Part shown: positions 47,190 through 56,223 of the stretch, piece after piece
Position numbering within the stretch: the first letter of the stretch is position 1
Layout of the letters: each line of letters starts with the position of its first letter
From: Pukyongiella litopenaei
Lineage (GTDB): Bacteria > Pseudomonadota > Alphaproteobacteria > Rhodobacterales > Rhodobacteraceae
Direction of reading: 5' to 3'
Length of the DNA: 64,000 nt
Assembly: GCF_003008555.2 (NCBI RefSeq)
Contig: NZ_CP027665.1
Span: forward strand, 620,001 to 684,000
Notes under the pieces: generated by a model
Database searches by the model: none
What the model was told of the DNA's origin: nothing
The model's input: the letters and a program-made list of their open reading frames with translations, nothing else
Translations under genes and position numbers: made by a program

Positions 47190-49553
47190 ATGGCCCCGCT
47201 GGACAGGAAACTCGCGCGCGACCTCTGGCGGATCAAGGGGCAGGCAGTCGCCATCGGCGCGGTGATCGCGGTCGGCGTGCTGCTGCAGGTGATGATGACC
47301 GGCCTCGTGGCCTCGCTCGAGGAAACACGCGCCGCCTATTACCAACGCTACCGGCTGGCCGGTATCTTTGCCCCGGTGGCCCGCGCGCCCGACCGGTTGC
47401 AGGCCGACCTGCGCCGGATCCCCGGCGTGGCGGCGGTGGAAACCCGCGTCACCGGCAACGCGCTGGTGGACCTGCCCGGACGGGATGTGCCGGTGCAGGC
47501 GCGGGCGGTGTCGCTGCCGGATTTCGGCGCTCCCGGCCTGAACGGGATACTGCTCACGGACGGGCGGATGTTCGCCGGGGACCGCGCCGACGAGGTGGTG
47601 TTGCTGAACAGTTTCGCCCGCGCCCACGGGTTGCGGCCCGGCGACAGCATCAGCGCCACCATGAACGGGTTCCGCCGCGGCTTCACCGTGGCCGGACTGG
47701 CGCAGGCGCCCGAGTTCCTGGTCTCCGCCGCACCCGGCGACATGGTGTCGGAGGACGGCAAATACGCGGTGATCTGGATGAGCCGCACCGCGCTCGGCGC
47801 CGCCTTCGACATGAAGGGCGCGTTCAACGAGGCGCTGGTCGCGCTGACCCGCGACGCCCGCCCGCAGGCGGTGATCGACGCCATCGACCTGGTCCTGGAC
47901 CGCTATGGCGGCAGCGGCGCCTACGGGATCGAGGACCTGGTCTCGAACCGCTACATCACCGAGGAAATCGGCGGGCTGCGCTCGACCTCGACCTCGGTGC
48001 CGCCGGTGTTTCTCGCGGTGGCGGCCTACCTGCTATATATCGTGATCTCGCGGCTGGTGCAGGCGGAACGAGGCCAGATCGGGCTGCTGAAGGCGTTTGG
48101 CTATACCGATACCGAGATCGGCTGGCACTATTTCAAGCTGATCCTCAGCATCGCGGTCGGCGGCGCGCTGGCGGGCGGGTTGCTGGGCATCGCCGCCGGG
48201 CGGGCAATGGTCGAATTCTACCTGGTCTATTTCAAGTTTCCCTTCCTGATCTTCCGGGTCGAACCGTCCTCGTTCCTGATCGGGTTCGGCATCTCGATCC
48301 TGTCGGCCTCGGCCGGTGGCGTGGTGGTTCTGCGCCGGGTGTTTTCGCTGACACCCGCGGATGCGATGCAGGCCGAAGCGCCCGAGGATTTCAGCCGCGC
48401 CCGCAGGCTGGGGCCGGTCCTGGCGCGTCTGCTCGACCAGCCCAGCCGGATGGTGCTGCGCCGCCTGACCCGCCAGCCCTGGCGCATGTTGGGGGCGGTC
48501 TCGGGCGCGGCCGCGGGCGTGGCGCTGTCGGCGGCGATGACCTCGGTGCTGAACAGTTTCGACGACATGATGGACCTGTCCTTCAACGTGCTCGACCGCT
48601 CCGACGTGATGGTCAGCTTCATCCACCCGATCGAGGCGCGCAGCGTCTTCGACCTGCAAAGCCTGCCCGGCGTGATCGAGGTCGAACCGGTGCGCATGGT
48701 CCGCGCGATCCTGCGCAACGGGCGGGACGATTATCGCGGCCAGGTGACCGGGCTCGCGCCTGACGCGCGGCTGTTCCGGGCGCTCGACGGCGACCGGCGC
48801 GACATCTACCTGCCCGGGGATGGCATCATCCTGTCCACCGGCCTGGCACGGACGCTCGGCATCGGGGCCGGCGAGGTTCTGCGCCTCGACATCCGCGAAG
48901 GCCGCCGGCCGGTGGTGGAGGTGCCGGTGACGGGCGTGGCCGAGAGCCTGATGGGCGCCCCCGCCTATATGGACCTGGCCGCGCTGAACCGGCTGCTGAA
49001 GGAACCGCTGCGCGTCTCGGGCGCCTATCTGCGCGTGGATGCGGACCGGCAGGCCGCCATCTACAGGGCGCTCAAGGACATGCCGATGTTGGCCGGCGTG
49101 AGCGTCAAGGCAGAGAACCGCGCGTCGATGCAGAAGCTGATGGACCAGGGCGCCGGCGGGATGCGCTATGTCATGGCGCTGATCGCCGCGGTGATCACCT
49201 TTGGCGTGATCTACAATGCCGCCCGCGTGGCGCTGGCCGAACGCGCCCATGATCTCGCCAGCCTGCGCGTGCTGGGCTTTTCGCGGGCCGAGGTGTCGTT
49301 CGTGCTGCTGGGCGAACTGGGCGTGGTGGTGCTGCTGGCGCTGCCGCTGGGCGGGGTGCTGGGCTATGGCCTGGCCCATGCGATCTCCGCCGGGTTCAGC
49401 ACCGATCTCTACCAGGTGCCGGCGCATTTCGATGCCGCCAGCTATGGCACGGCGATCGCCGTCGTGCTGGTCGCGGCGCTGGTCTCGGGCTGGCTGGTGA
49501 AACGCGACATCTACAGAACCGACATGGTCGAGGCCCTGAAAACGCGGGAGTGA
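47190..49553 (+). CDS. ABC transporter permease, FtsX/MacB-type, duplicated
   Basis: The 787-residue membrane protein has an N-terminal helix, a periplasmic domain (about 45-255), a first FtsX-like helix trio (about 270-400), a second periplasmic domain (about 450-660), and a second FtsX trio at the C-terminus (about 665-780, with MALIAAVITFGVIYNAARVA). This duplicated layout lets a single chain supply both halves of the transporter. It partners the ATPase upstream and the adaptor downstream. Confidence 0.88.
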   Translation: MAPLDRKLARDLWRIKGQAVAIGAVIAVGVLLQVMMTGLVASLEETRAAYYQRYRLAGIFAPVARAPDRLQADLRRIPGVAAVETRVTGNALVDLPGRDVPVQARAVSLPDFGAPGLNGILLTDGRMFAGDRADEVVLLNSFARAHGLRPGDSISATMNGFRRGFTVAGLAQAPEFLVSAAPGDMVSEDGKYAVIWMSRTALGAAFDMKGAFNEALVALTRDARPQAVIDAIDLVLDRYGGSGAYGIEDLVSNRYITEEIGGLRSTSTSVPPVFLAVAAYLLYIVISRLVQAERGQIGLLKAFGYTDTEIGWHYFKLILSIAVGGALAGGLLGIAAGRAMVEFYLVYFKFPFLIFRVEPSSFLIGFGISILSASAGGVVVLRRVFSLTPADAMQAEAPEDFSRARRLGPVLARLLDQPSRMVLRRLTRQPWRMLGAVSGAAAGVALSAAMTSVLNSFDDMMDLSFNVLDRSDVMVSFIHPIEARSVFDLQSLPGVIEVEPVRMVRAILRNGRDDYRGQVTGLAPDARLFRALDGDRRDIYLPGDGIILSTGLARTLGIGAGEVLRLDIREGRRPVVEVPVTGVAESLMGAPAYMDLAALNRLLKEPLRVSGAYLRVDADRQAAIYRALKDMPMLAGVSVKAENRASMQKLMDQGAGGMRYVMALIAAVITFGVIYNAARVALAERAHDLASLRVLGFSRAEVSFVLLGELGVVVLLALPLGGVLGYGLAHAISAGFSTDLYQVPAHFDAASYGTAIAVVLVAALVSGWLVKRDIYRTDMVEALKTRE

Positions 49554-49558
49554 GGCGA

Positions 49559-50800
49559 ATGGCACAGAGAAAGAAATGGTCCCGGTCGGTGCTGACACTG
49601 GGCGCGGCGCTGCTGGTGGCGGCGGCGCTCGCGGCGGCCTTCTGGCCGCGCCCGATGCTGGTGGACATGGCCGGGATACGCCGGGGCCACATGGTCGTGA
49701 CCATCAACGAGGAAGGGCGCACGCGGGTGCATGAGCCCTATGTGGTCTCGTCGCCGGTCGCCGGCGAATTGCAGCGGGTCGAAGTGCTGCCGGGCGACCG
49801 TGTCGCCGGGGGCCAGACCGTGGTGGCGCAGATGCGCCCCGCCAACCCCTCCGCGCTCGATGTGCGGACCCGCGAACAGGCCGAGGCGGCGGTCAAGGCG
49901 GCCGAGGCGGCGCTGCTCGTGGCCAAGGCCGATCTCGCCGCCGCCGAGGCCACCCGCGACTATTCCCAGAGCGAATTGCAGCGGGTGCAGAAACTGGTCG
50001 AACGCGGCATCACCAGCCGCGTCGCGCTGGAACGGGCCGAACAGGAAGCGCGGGTGGCCAAGGCCGCGACCGATACCGTCACCGCCGCGATCGCCATGCG
50101 CGAGGCGGAACTGAAGAACGCGCAGGCGCAACTGATCGGCTTCGAGGATGTCGGCCTGGCCGAAGCGCTGGCCACCGAAACGAGGCTGGCGCCCGCGATC
50201 CCGCTCAAGGCGCCGATCGACGGCACCATCCTGCGGGTGATGCACAAGAGCGAAACCACCCTGCCCGCCGGCGAACCGATCCTCGAGATCGGCAATGTGG
50301 ACAGCGGGCTGGAGGTCATGGCCGAACTGCTGTCCTCGGATGCCGTGCAGGTCAGCGAGGGCAACCGGGTCATCATCACCAACTGGGGCGGGTCCGGCGA
50401 TCTCGACGGCCGGGTCAGCCGGATCGACCCCTATGGCTTCACCAAGTTCTCCGCGCTCGGGGTCGAGGAGCAGCGGGTGGAAACGACCGTGGATTTCACC
50501 GATCCCGCCGCCCATCGGGGCAACCTGGGCCACGGCTATCGCGTCGAGGTGCGGATCGTGGTGTGGGAAAGCGACGATGCCGTGATCGTTCCCTCCAGCG
50601 CGCTGTTCCAGCAGCCCGGGGGCTGGGCGGTGTTTCGCGAGATCGACGGGCGGGCCGCGCTGACCCCCGTCAGCATCGGACGCAACAACGGGGTGGACGC
50701 CGAACTGCTCGACGGATTGGCGCCCGGCGACCGTGTCGTGCTGTTCCCGTCCGCCAACCTGGTCGACGGCACCGCGATCGCGCAACGACAGGTGGACTGA
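49559..50800 (+). CDS. HlyD-type periplasmic adaptor (membrane fusion protein)
   Basis: The 413-residue protein has an N-terminal anchor (about 12-30), a biotinyl-lipoyl-like half (SPVAGELQRVEVLPGDRVAG), a long coiled-coil hairpin (about 100-200, Ala/Glu/Arg-rich), the second lipoyl half (IPLKAPIDGTILRVMHKSET), then beta-barrel and membrane-proximal domains. It should bridge the ABC permease to the outer membrane or shape the periplasmic path. The ATG at 49559 is preferred over an in-frame GTG at 49550 because GGGAG lies eight bases upstream. No outer-membrane factor is encoded near. Confidence 0.88.
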   Translation: MAQRKKWSRSVLTLGAALLVAAALAAAFWPRPMLVDMAGIRRGHMVVTINEEGRTRVHEPYVVSSPVAGELQRVEVLPGDRVAGGQTVVAQMRPANPSALDVRTREQAEAAVKAAEAALLVAKADLAAAEATRDYSQSELQRVQKLVERGITSRVALERAEQEARVAKAATDTVTAAIAMREAELKNAQAQLIGFEDVGLAEALATETRLAPAIPLKAPIDGTILRVMHKSETTLPAGEPILEIGNVDSGLEVMAELLSSDAVQVSEGNRVIITNWGGSGDLDGRVSRIDPYGFTKFSALGVEEQRVETTVDFTDPAAHRGNLGHGYRVEVRIVVWESDDAVIVPSSALFQQPGGWAVFREIDGRAALTPVSIGRNNGVDAELLDGLAPGDRVVLFPSANLVDGTAIAQRQVD

Positions 50801-50840
50801 CCTGAACGGCGCTGTCCGATCACCGGCGGAACACGCGCGG

Positions 50841-50870
50841 TTGACATACCTTATTATTTCTATCAACTAT
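50841..50870 (+). promoter_or_regulatory. Candidate promoter of hemP
   Basis: A consensus -35 hexamer TTGACA (50841-50846) opens an AT-rich island (50841-50876), with AACTAT (50865-50870) 18 bp downstream as a possible -10. I see no clear Fur, Irr or RirA box. Confidence 0.4.
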
Positions 50871-50967
50871 TGAATCAGCCACCCGTCCCAGCCTGCGGGA
50901 AGCCGACAACCCCACCTGCGCCCGCCGCCCGTGACCGGCGGCGTGCCTCGGCCTCGGAGACCCGGAC

Positions 50968-51132
50968 ATGACCAATATGGCAAAGATCATCGAAACCTCT
51001 GCCGTTCCCGCCCTGCCCACCTATGACGCCACCGACCTGACCGGCGGCGGACCGCTGGCGAATATCGTGCTCAACGGCATGGTCTATTCGCTGCGCATCA
51101 CCCGCGCCGGCAAGCTGATCCTGACGAAATGA
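50968..51132 (+). CDS. hemP: Hemin uptake protein HemP (HmuP)
   Basis: This 54-residue protein ends in the HemP signature: ANIVLNGMVYSLRITRAGKL followed by ILTK at the C-terminus. HemP/HmuP proteins are small factors associated with haem-iron uptake and, in rhizobia and Burkholderia, activation of haem receptor genes. The N-terminal 30 residues are variable. The ATG at 50968 gives the usual size; a second in-frame ATG is three codons later. Its TGA overlaps the ATG of the next gene (ATGA at 51129-51132), so the two are translationally coupled. No haem receptor or transporter gene is adjacent. Confidence 0.88.
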   Translation: MTNMAKIIETSAVPALPTYDATDLTGGGPLANIVLNGMVYSLRITRAGKLILTK

Positions 51133-51596
51133 CCACCTGCCACAAGAATCGCGGCGGCGCGCCCGTCGGGATGGTCGCCGATCTCGACCCGGTCGAAGCC
51201 GGCGCGGTGCTCTACCTGCGGCTGTGGTCGGACGGGCCGGACGGCAAGGCGCGGATGTGGAACGAATTCGCGTCGACCCTGGGCGCGCAGCCCGCGCGCG
51301 CGGCCCTCGGCGCCTTCGAAGATGTCTGCGCGCTGATCGCCCGGCAGGGGCGGCGCGCGATGATGCGCCATGACGTTGCCTGCCGCTGCCTGGGCGCCGA
51401 TGAATGCTGTTTCGCCCACCTGGTGGCTGCCGCGGTCGACAACCAGCGCGAGGACGCCTTGTTGCTGGCCACGCTGCTGGTGCGCCCCGATGCGGCGCCG
51501 GGGCTGGTCTCGCGGGCCGGCGATTTCGGCCTCGCGCTCAAACGCATCGCGCTCAGAGCGCAGATATCCGAACCGGTTCCGGCGATCCTTCACTGA
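51129..51596 (+). CDS. Unrecognised protein coupled to hemP
   Basis: I do not recognise this 155-residue protein. It has no signal peptide or membrane helix and looks mainly helical. A cysteine cluster lies in the middle (ACRCLGADECCFAHLV, four Cys in 10 residues with a nearby His), plus one more Cys at residue 4 and one in DVCALIARQG. Such a cluster could bind a metal or Fe-S unit. Its start overlaps hemP by four bases, so a haem or iron role is plausible but not shown. The 3' end forms part of a 13-bp inverted repeat. Confidence 0.75.
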   Translation: MTTCHKNRGGAPVGMVADLDPVEAGAVLYLRLWSDGPDGKARMWNEFASTLGAQPARAALGAFEDVCALIARQGRRAMMRHDVACRCLGADECCFAHLVAAAVDNQREDALLLATLLVRPDAAPGLVSRAGDFGLALKRIALRAQISEPVPAILH

Positions 51597-51607
51597 TCGC
51601 CGGAACC
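51575..51607. terminator. Long hairpin between convergent genes
   Basis: GGTTCCGGCGATC (51575-51587) is a perfect inverted match to GATCGCCGGAACC (51595-51607) with a 7-nt loop. It spans the stop codon of the hemP-coupled gene and lies 10 bp from the stop of the convergent dehydrogenase. There is no T-run on either strand, so it may be a bidirectional 3'-end structure more than a classical terminator. Confidence 0.55.
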
Positions 51608-51617
51608 GATCAGGGCG

Positions 51618-54125
51618 TCAGCCGTCCTTGCGGATCGCCGCGTTTTCGGGGTCATAGGGGCTGTCGGGCACGATCTCGGCCTCCCACAGCCGGCCCTGCA
51701 TCTGGACCTTCAGCCGCGTGCCCGGCACGGCCAGGTCCGGACGGACATAGCCCATCCCGATCGACTTGCCGAAATGGACCGAATAGCCGCCCGAGGTTAG
51801 CCGCCCGACGCGGGTGTAACCGTCATAGAGCGCCTCGCGGCCCCACGGGTCGGCATCGTCTGGCCCGTCGATCAGCAGGGTGACGCATGTCGACCGGATG
51901 CCCTTGGCCTCCATCGCAGCCTTGCCGTGAAACGGCTTGGACAGGTCCACGAATCGCGGCAGATCGGCCTCGAGCGGGGTGGCATCGCGGCCCAGTTCCG
52001 TGCCGAAGGCGCGATAGGATTTTTCCATCCGCAGCCAGTTCTGCGCCCGCGCCCCCACCGGTTTCAGCCCGTGCTTTTCGCCGGCGGCCATCAACTGGTC
52101 CCACAGGTAGTTCTGCATCTCGATCGAGTGATGCAGTTCCCAGCCCAGTTCGCCGGTATAGGCCACGCGGATGGCACGCACCGGGCACATGCCCAGTTCG
52201 ATGTCGCGCATCGACAGCCACGGGAACCGCTTGTTCGACAGCACCGTGGCGGGGTCGGCATCCTTCACCAGTTCGTTCAGGACCTCGCGGGTTTTCGGCC
52301 CGGCGATGGCGAAAACGCCCCTTTGCGTGGTTACATCGTGAACCCCGACCCAATCGCCGGAACTGCCCGTGCTCCAGTCTTCGATCGCCTTGAGCAGGTA
52401 ATCCTGATCATATGCCGCCCAGGCGCCCGCGGATACCAGATAGTACTCATCCTCGGCTTCGCGCACGATGGTGTATTCGGTCCGCGTGGTGCCCGCGGCG
52501 GTCAGCGCATAGGTCAGGTTTATCCGCCCCACCTTCGGCAGGCGGTTGCAGGTGAACCATTCCAGAAAGGCCGTCGCCCCCGCGCCAAACACGCGGTGCT
52601 TGGCAAAGGCGGTGGCGTCGATCAGGCCGACGCCCTGGCGGATCGCCCGTGCCTCGTCGACCGCATATTGCCACCAGCCGCCACGGCGGAAACTGCGCGC
52701 GTCATGGTCGAAACTGTCCGGCGCATCCGGCGGGCCGTAATAGTTCGGCCGCTCCCACCCGTTCACCTGTCCGAACTGCGCGCCCAGCGCCTTCTGCCGG
52801 TCATAGGCGGGCGCGGTGCGCAGCGGCCGGCAGGCTTCGCGTTCCTCGTCCGGGTGGTGCAGGATATAGACGTGTTCGTAACATTCCTCGTTCTTGCGCG
52901 CGGCATATTCGGTGGTCATCCACGGCCCGTAGCGCTTGGGATCGAGGCTGGCCATGTCGATCTCGGCCTCGCCCCCGACCATCATCTGCGCCAGGTAATG
53001 CCCGGTGCCGCCCGCCGCGGTGATGCCAAAGCTGAACCCCTCGGCCAGCCACATGTTGCGCAGCCCCGGCGCCGGTCCCACCAACGGATTGCCGTCAGGC
53101 GTATAGCAGATCGGACCGTTGAAATCGTCCTTGAGCCCCACGGTCTCCGACGACGGGATCCGGTGGATCATCGACATGTATTCCGCTTCGATCCGCTCCA
53201 GGTCGAGCGGAAAGAGATCGGCGCGGAAACTGTCCGGAACATCGTGGAGGAACCGCGCCGGCGCGTTCCGTTCATAGGGCCCCAGGATCCAGCCGCCGCG
53301 CTCCTCGCGCACATACCATTTGGCATCGGCGTCGCGCAGGACCGGATGCTCGGGATGGCCCGCCTCGCGATACGCGGCCAGCGCGGGGTCCGGTTCGGTG
53401 ACGATATATTGATGTTCGACCGGGATCGCCGGGATCCTGATCCCCAGCAGGCGCGCGGTGCGCTGGGCATGGTTGCCGGTGGCGGTGACCACATGTTCGG
53501 CGGTGATCACCACCTGTTCGCCGGACGGCACCAGGTTGCCGCCCTTCTCGACCATCTTCGAGCAGGTCACATGCCAGTCGCTGCCGGTCCAGTGATACCC
53601 GTCCACCTGCCATCTGCGCTCGATCGCCACCCCGCGCTGGCGCGCGCCCCTGGCCATCGCCATGGTGACATCGGCGGGGTTGATATACCCGTCCGTCGGA
53701 TGGAACAGCGCGCCCTGCAGATCCTCGGTACGCACCAGCGGCCAGCGGGCCCTGATCTCGTCGGGCGTCAGGAATTCATGGGGAACGCCGCAGGTTTCGG
53801 CGGTCGCGGCATAGAGCTGGAACTCGTCCATCCGCGCGCGGCTCTGTGCCATGCGCAGGTTGCCGACGATGAAGAACCCGGCATCAAGCCCGGTTTCCTC
53901 TTCCAGCGTCTTGTAGAACTCGACCGAATACTGATGGATATGGGTGGTCGCGTAGGACATGTTGAACAGCGGCAGCAACCCGGCCGCATGCCAGGTCGAC
54001 CCGCTGGTCAGTTCGTCGCGCTCCAGCAGCATCACGTCCTGCCAGCCCGCCCGCGCAAGGTGATAGGCTATCGACGTTCCGACCGCGCCACCGCCGACGA
54101 CCAGCGCCTTGACATGGGTTTTCAT
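51618..54125 (-). CDS. FAD-dependent dimethylglycine/sarcosine dehydrogenase-like protein with GcvT domains
   Basis: The 835-residue protein joins an N-terminal DAO-type FAD oxidoreductase (VVGGGAVGTSIAYHLARAG, about 9-27) to a middle FAO domain, a folate-binding GcvT domain (about 430-730) and a GcvT C-terminal barrel. The family's WHAAG motif is present (His46), the site of covalent FAD in mammalian dimethylglycine dehydrogenase. Such enzymes N-demethylate dimethylglycine, sarcosine or related methylamines and pass the methyl carbon to tetrahydrofolate. Substrate is not deducible. Single gene, 36-bp-plus from neighbours. Confidence 0.88.
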   Translation of the reverse strand: MKTHVKALVVGGGAVGTSIAYHLARAGWQDVMLLERDELTSGSTWHAAGLLPLFNMSYATTHIHQYSVEFYKTLEEETGLDAGFFIVGNLRMAQSRARMDEFQLYAATAETCGVPHEFLTPDEIRARWPLVRTEDLQGALFHPTDGYINPADVTMAMARGARQRGVAIERRWQVDGYHWTGSDWHVTCSKMVEKGGNLVPSGEQVVITAEHVVTATGNHAQRTARLLGIRIPAIPVEHQYIVTEPDPALAAYREAGHPEHPVLRDADAKWYVREERGGWILGPYERNAPARFLHDVPDSFRADLFPLDLERIEAEYMSMIHRIPSSETVGLKDDFNGPICYTPDGNPLVGPAPGLRNMWLAEGFSFGITAAGGTGHYLAQMMVGGEAEIDMASLDPKRYGPWMTTEYAARKNEECYEHVYILHHPDEEREACRPLRTAPAYDRQKALGAQFGQVNGWERPNYYGPPDAPDSFDHDARSFRRGGWWQYAVDEARAIRQGVGLIDATAFAKHRVFGAGATAFLEWFTCNRLPKVGRINLTYALTAAGTTRTEYTIVREAEDEYYLVSAGAWAAYDQDYLLKAIEDWSTGSSGDWVGVHDVTTQRGVFAIAGPKTREVLNELVKDADPATVLSNKRFPWLSMRDIELGMCPVRAIRVAYTGELGWELHHSIEMQNYLWDQLMAAGEKHGLKPVGARAQNWLRMEKSYRAFGTELGRDATPLEADLPRFVDLSKPFHGKAAMEAKGIRSTCVTLLIDGPDDADPWGREALYDGYTRVGRLTSGGYSVHFGKSIGMGYVRPDLAVPGTRLKVQMQGRLWEAEIVPDSPYDPENAAIRKDG

Positions 54126-54238
54126 CCGTCCCGCTCCCTGATTGGTTCCGCCTGCCGGGATTTATGCCCAAGCCGGCGGCCAGGCGCAAAATCGTTCCGA
54201 CCCAAAACAGGGCAAAACCGACCTCGGCCCTACCGGAT

Positions 54239-54475
54239 CTAGCGGCGGCGCCAGCGCTGCCAGAGCCACAGCACCAGCAACGCGCCCAGAACCGCGCCGA
54301 CAAACCCCGCCAAGACACCCGTCACCGCGATCAGAAACCTCAGGATCAGCCCGCCCAGCAGCGCACCCACGATCCCCACGAACATGGTGGTGGGAATATC
54401 GGCCTCGATCCGCATCAGCCGCGTCGCCAGGAACCCGGCCGCCGCGCCCACGATGATCAGTGCAACCACGCCCAT
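54239..54475 (-). CDS. GlsB/YeaQ/YmgE-family small membrane protein
   Basis: The 78-residue protein is almost entirely hydrophobic, with three helices (about 1-20, 30-50, 52-70) and a basic tail (WQRWRRR). The glycine pattern VVALIIVGAAAGFLATRLMR and TTMFVGIVGALLGGLIL matches the transglycosylase-associated (GlsB/YeaQ) family, stress-related proteins of unclear function. It is the last gene of the def-fmt group, 73 bp after a similar protein. Confidence 0.82.
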   Translation of the reverse strand: MGVVALIIVGAAAGFLATRLMRIEADIPTTMFVGIVGALLGGLILRFLIAVTGVLAGFVGAVLGALLVLWLWQRWRRR

Positions 54476-54512
54476 ACCGTTTCACTCGCTCCCCTTGTCC
54501 TGTTCCGCGCGC

Positions 54513-54547
54513 CCAGCGAAGTCGCCCGTCAGGGCGGATGAGCGGCC
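54513..54547 (-). repeat. Dispersed hairpin element, copy B
   Basis: These 35 bases match 35910-35943 nearly exactly. The core CGCCC-GTCA-GGGCG is a 5-bp stem with a 4-nt loop. On the minus strand it begins one base after the stop of the upstream small membrane protein gene and precedes the next gene's RBS, the same arrangement as copy A. Confidence 0.75.
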
Positions 54548-54548
54548 C

Positions 54549-54788
54549 CTACCGGCGGCGCCAGTGAAACGGCACGATGATCAGCGCCCCGATCGACGAC
54601 AGGACCGCGTCCATCCCCGGCGAGCCGAACCCGATCCCGAACATCACGCGCAGGAAATAGAACAGGAACGCGCCGCCGACACAGATGATGATCGAAGACA
54701 CGATGCCGTTCCGCGTGAACCCGCTGCGCTCGGACAGATAGCCGACGATCCCGGCGATCACCACGGTGCCTATCAGGGTCGGAAACAT
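54549..54788 (-). CDS. Small GlsB/YeaQ-like membrane protein
   Basis: The 79-residue protein has three hydrophobic segments (FPTLIGTVVIAGIVGYL, IVSSIIICVGGAFLFYFL, AVLSSIGALIIVPFHW) and ends in WRRR, like its neighbour. It is related in layout to the transglycosylase-associated family but less typical. The ATG at 54788 lies 10 bp after fmt; the upstream open frame overlaps fmt and is rejected. Likely co-transcribed with fmt. Confidence 0.75.
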   Translation of the reverse strand: MFPTLIGTVVIAGIVGYLSERSGFTRNGIVSSIIICVGGAFLFYFLRVMFGIGFGSPGMDAVLSSIGALIIVPFHWRRR

Positions 54789-54798
54789 CGCGCGCGCC

Positions 54799-55716
54799 TC
54801 ACAGTCGGGTTCCGCGCGGCACCGGAAAGCCGCGCAGAAAACTCGCCCCATCCTGCGCCGATTTCCCCGCTCTCTGCAACCGGGTCAGGCGCAGGGCCCC
54901 GTGCCCGCAGGCAATGACCGGCGCCCCGCCGGCGCCCCCGTCCAGCACCTCGCCGGGCAGGCCCTCGCCCGATACCGGCTCCGCGCCCAGCAGTTTCACG
55001 CGCTGACCGCCGATCTCGCACCAGGCGCCGGGAAAGGGCGACAGCCCCCGGACCAGGCGGCCGATCTCCCCGGCGGGCCGGGTCCAGTCCACCCGCGCCT
55101 CGCCCTTGTCGATCTTGGCCGCATAGGTGACGCCCTCCTCGGGCTGCGGCTCTGGCACCAAACCGTCCAGCCGCGCCAGCGCCTCCACGATCAGCCGCGC
55201 GCCCATGGCCGACAGCCGGTCGTGCAGGTCGGCGGTGGTGTCATCCGCGCCGATCGGCGTGGACTGGCGCATCAGCACCGGCCCGGTGTCCAGCCCCGCC
55301 TCCATCTGCATGATGCAGACCCCGGTTTCCGCGTCGCCGGCCATGATCGCGCGGTGGATCGGGGCCGCGCCGCGCCAGCGCGGCAGCAGGCTGGCATGGA
55401 TGTTCAGGCAGCCGCGCGCGGGCGCATCCAGCACCGCCTGCGGCAGGATCAGCCCATAGGCGACCACCACCGCCACCTCGGCCTCCAGCGCCGCGAACCC
55501 GGCCTGCGCCGCGTCGCTCCGCAGCGTCTCCGGATGGCGCACCGGCAGGCCCAGCGCCTCGGCGCGCGCGTGAACCGGGCCGGGCCTGGGGTGCTTGCCG
55601 CGCCCGGCGGGCCGGGGCGGCTGGCAATAGACGGCGGCCAGCTCGTGCCCGGCATCCACCAGCGCCTCCAAGACCGGCACCGAGAATTCCGGGCTCCCCA
55701 TGAACACGATCCGCAT
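54799..55716 (-). CDS. fmt: Methionyl-tRNA formyltransferase
   Basis: The 305-residue enzyme transfers a formyl group from 10-formyl-THF to initiator Met-tRNA. N-terminal [14 protein letters not shown], the catalytic block [20 protein letters not shown] with the Asn-His pair, and [11 protein letters not shown] are family hallmarks. A C-terminal tRNA-binding domain follows. It lies 3 bp after three deformylase-type genes, the enzymes that remove the formyl group. Confidence 0.96.
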   Translation of the reverse strand: MRIVFMGSPEFSVPVLEALVDAGHELAAVYCQPPRPAGRGKHPRPGPVHARAEALGLPVRHPETLRSDAAQAGFAALEAEVAVVVAYGLILPQAVLDAPARGCLNIHASLLPRWRGAAPIHRAIMAGDAETGVCIMQMEAGLDTGPVLMRQSTPIGADDTTADLHDRLSAMGARLIVEALARLDGLVPEPQPEEGVTYAAKIDKGEARVDWTRPAGEIGRLVRGLSPFPGAWCEIGGQRVKLLGAEPVSGEGLPGEVLDGGAGGAPVIACGHGALRLTRLQRAGKSAQDGASFLRGFPVPRGTRL

Positions 55717-55719
55717 CCC

Positions 55720-56223
55720 TCAGCCCCCCAGCTTGCGCGCCCGGCGCAGCAACATGTCGCGTTTCACCTTGGACAGGCGGTCGAAATACATCCGGCCGTT
55801 CAGGTGGTCGATCTGGTGCTGAACGCTGGTCGCCTCCAGCCCGACGAATTCGCCATCGACCTGCGCGCCGGTCTCGTCGAGATAGCGCACCGTCACCGCG
55901 CGCGGACGCGACAGCCGGGCCGACACGCCGGGCAGGTTCGGGCTGGCCTCCTCATGGGCGCGCAGCTTGACCGAACTGTGCAGGATCTCCGGATTGGCCA
56001 GCCGGATCACCCCCCGGCCCCCCGCCCCCCCTGAACCGTCAACCACCGCGAGCCGCAGCATCACGCCGATCTGCGGCGCGGCCAGGCCGACACCGGGCAT
56101 CGCATACATGGTTTCGACCATGTCGTCCCAGATCGCGCGGATCTCGTCGGTCACGGCCGCGACCGGCGCCGCCGGACTGCGCAGCCGCCTGTCGGGCCAG
56201 GGCACGAAGGGCCGCACGCTCAT
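55720..56223 (-). CDS. Peptide deformylase-like protein, active site lost
   Basis: The 167-residue protein has the deformylase fold and motif 1 intact (GVGLAAPQIG, 44-53). Motif 2, normally EGCLS, reads EASPN (92-96), so the metal-binding Cys is Ser94; motif 3, normally HExxH, reads HQIDH (136-140), so the catalytic Glu is Gln137. Both metal-ligand His remain. It should not deformylate peptides by the known mechanism. The frame is intact and overlaps the upstream gene by four bases, so it is a maintained gene, not decayed debris. A ribosome- or partner-binding role is possible. Confidence 0.85.
   Translation of the reverse strand: MSVRPFVPWPDRRLRSPAAPVAAVTDEIRAIWDDMVETMYAMPGVGLAAPQIGVMLRLAVVDGSGGAGGRGVIRLANPEILHSSVKLRAHEEASPNLPGVSARLSRPRAVTVRYLDETGAQVDGEFVGLEATSVQHQIDHLNGRMYFDRLSKVKRDMLLRRARKLGG

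Noticed and set aside
55720-56223. Third deformylase as a frameshifted pseudogene
   Set aside because: The frame is intact over normal length, overlaps its neighbours tightly and keeps fold-defining residues; substitutions are point-like, so a maintained non-catalytic protein is more likely.
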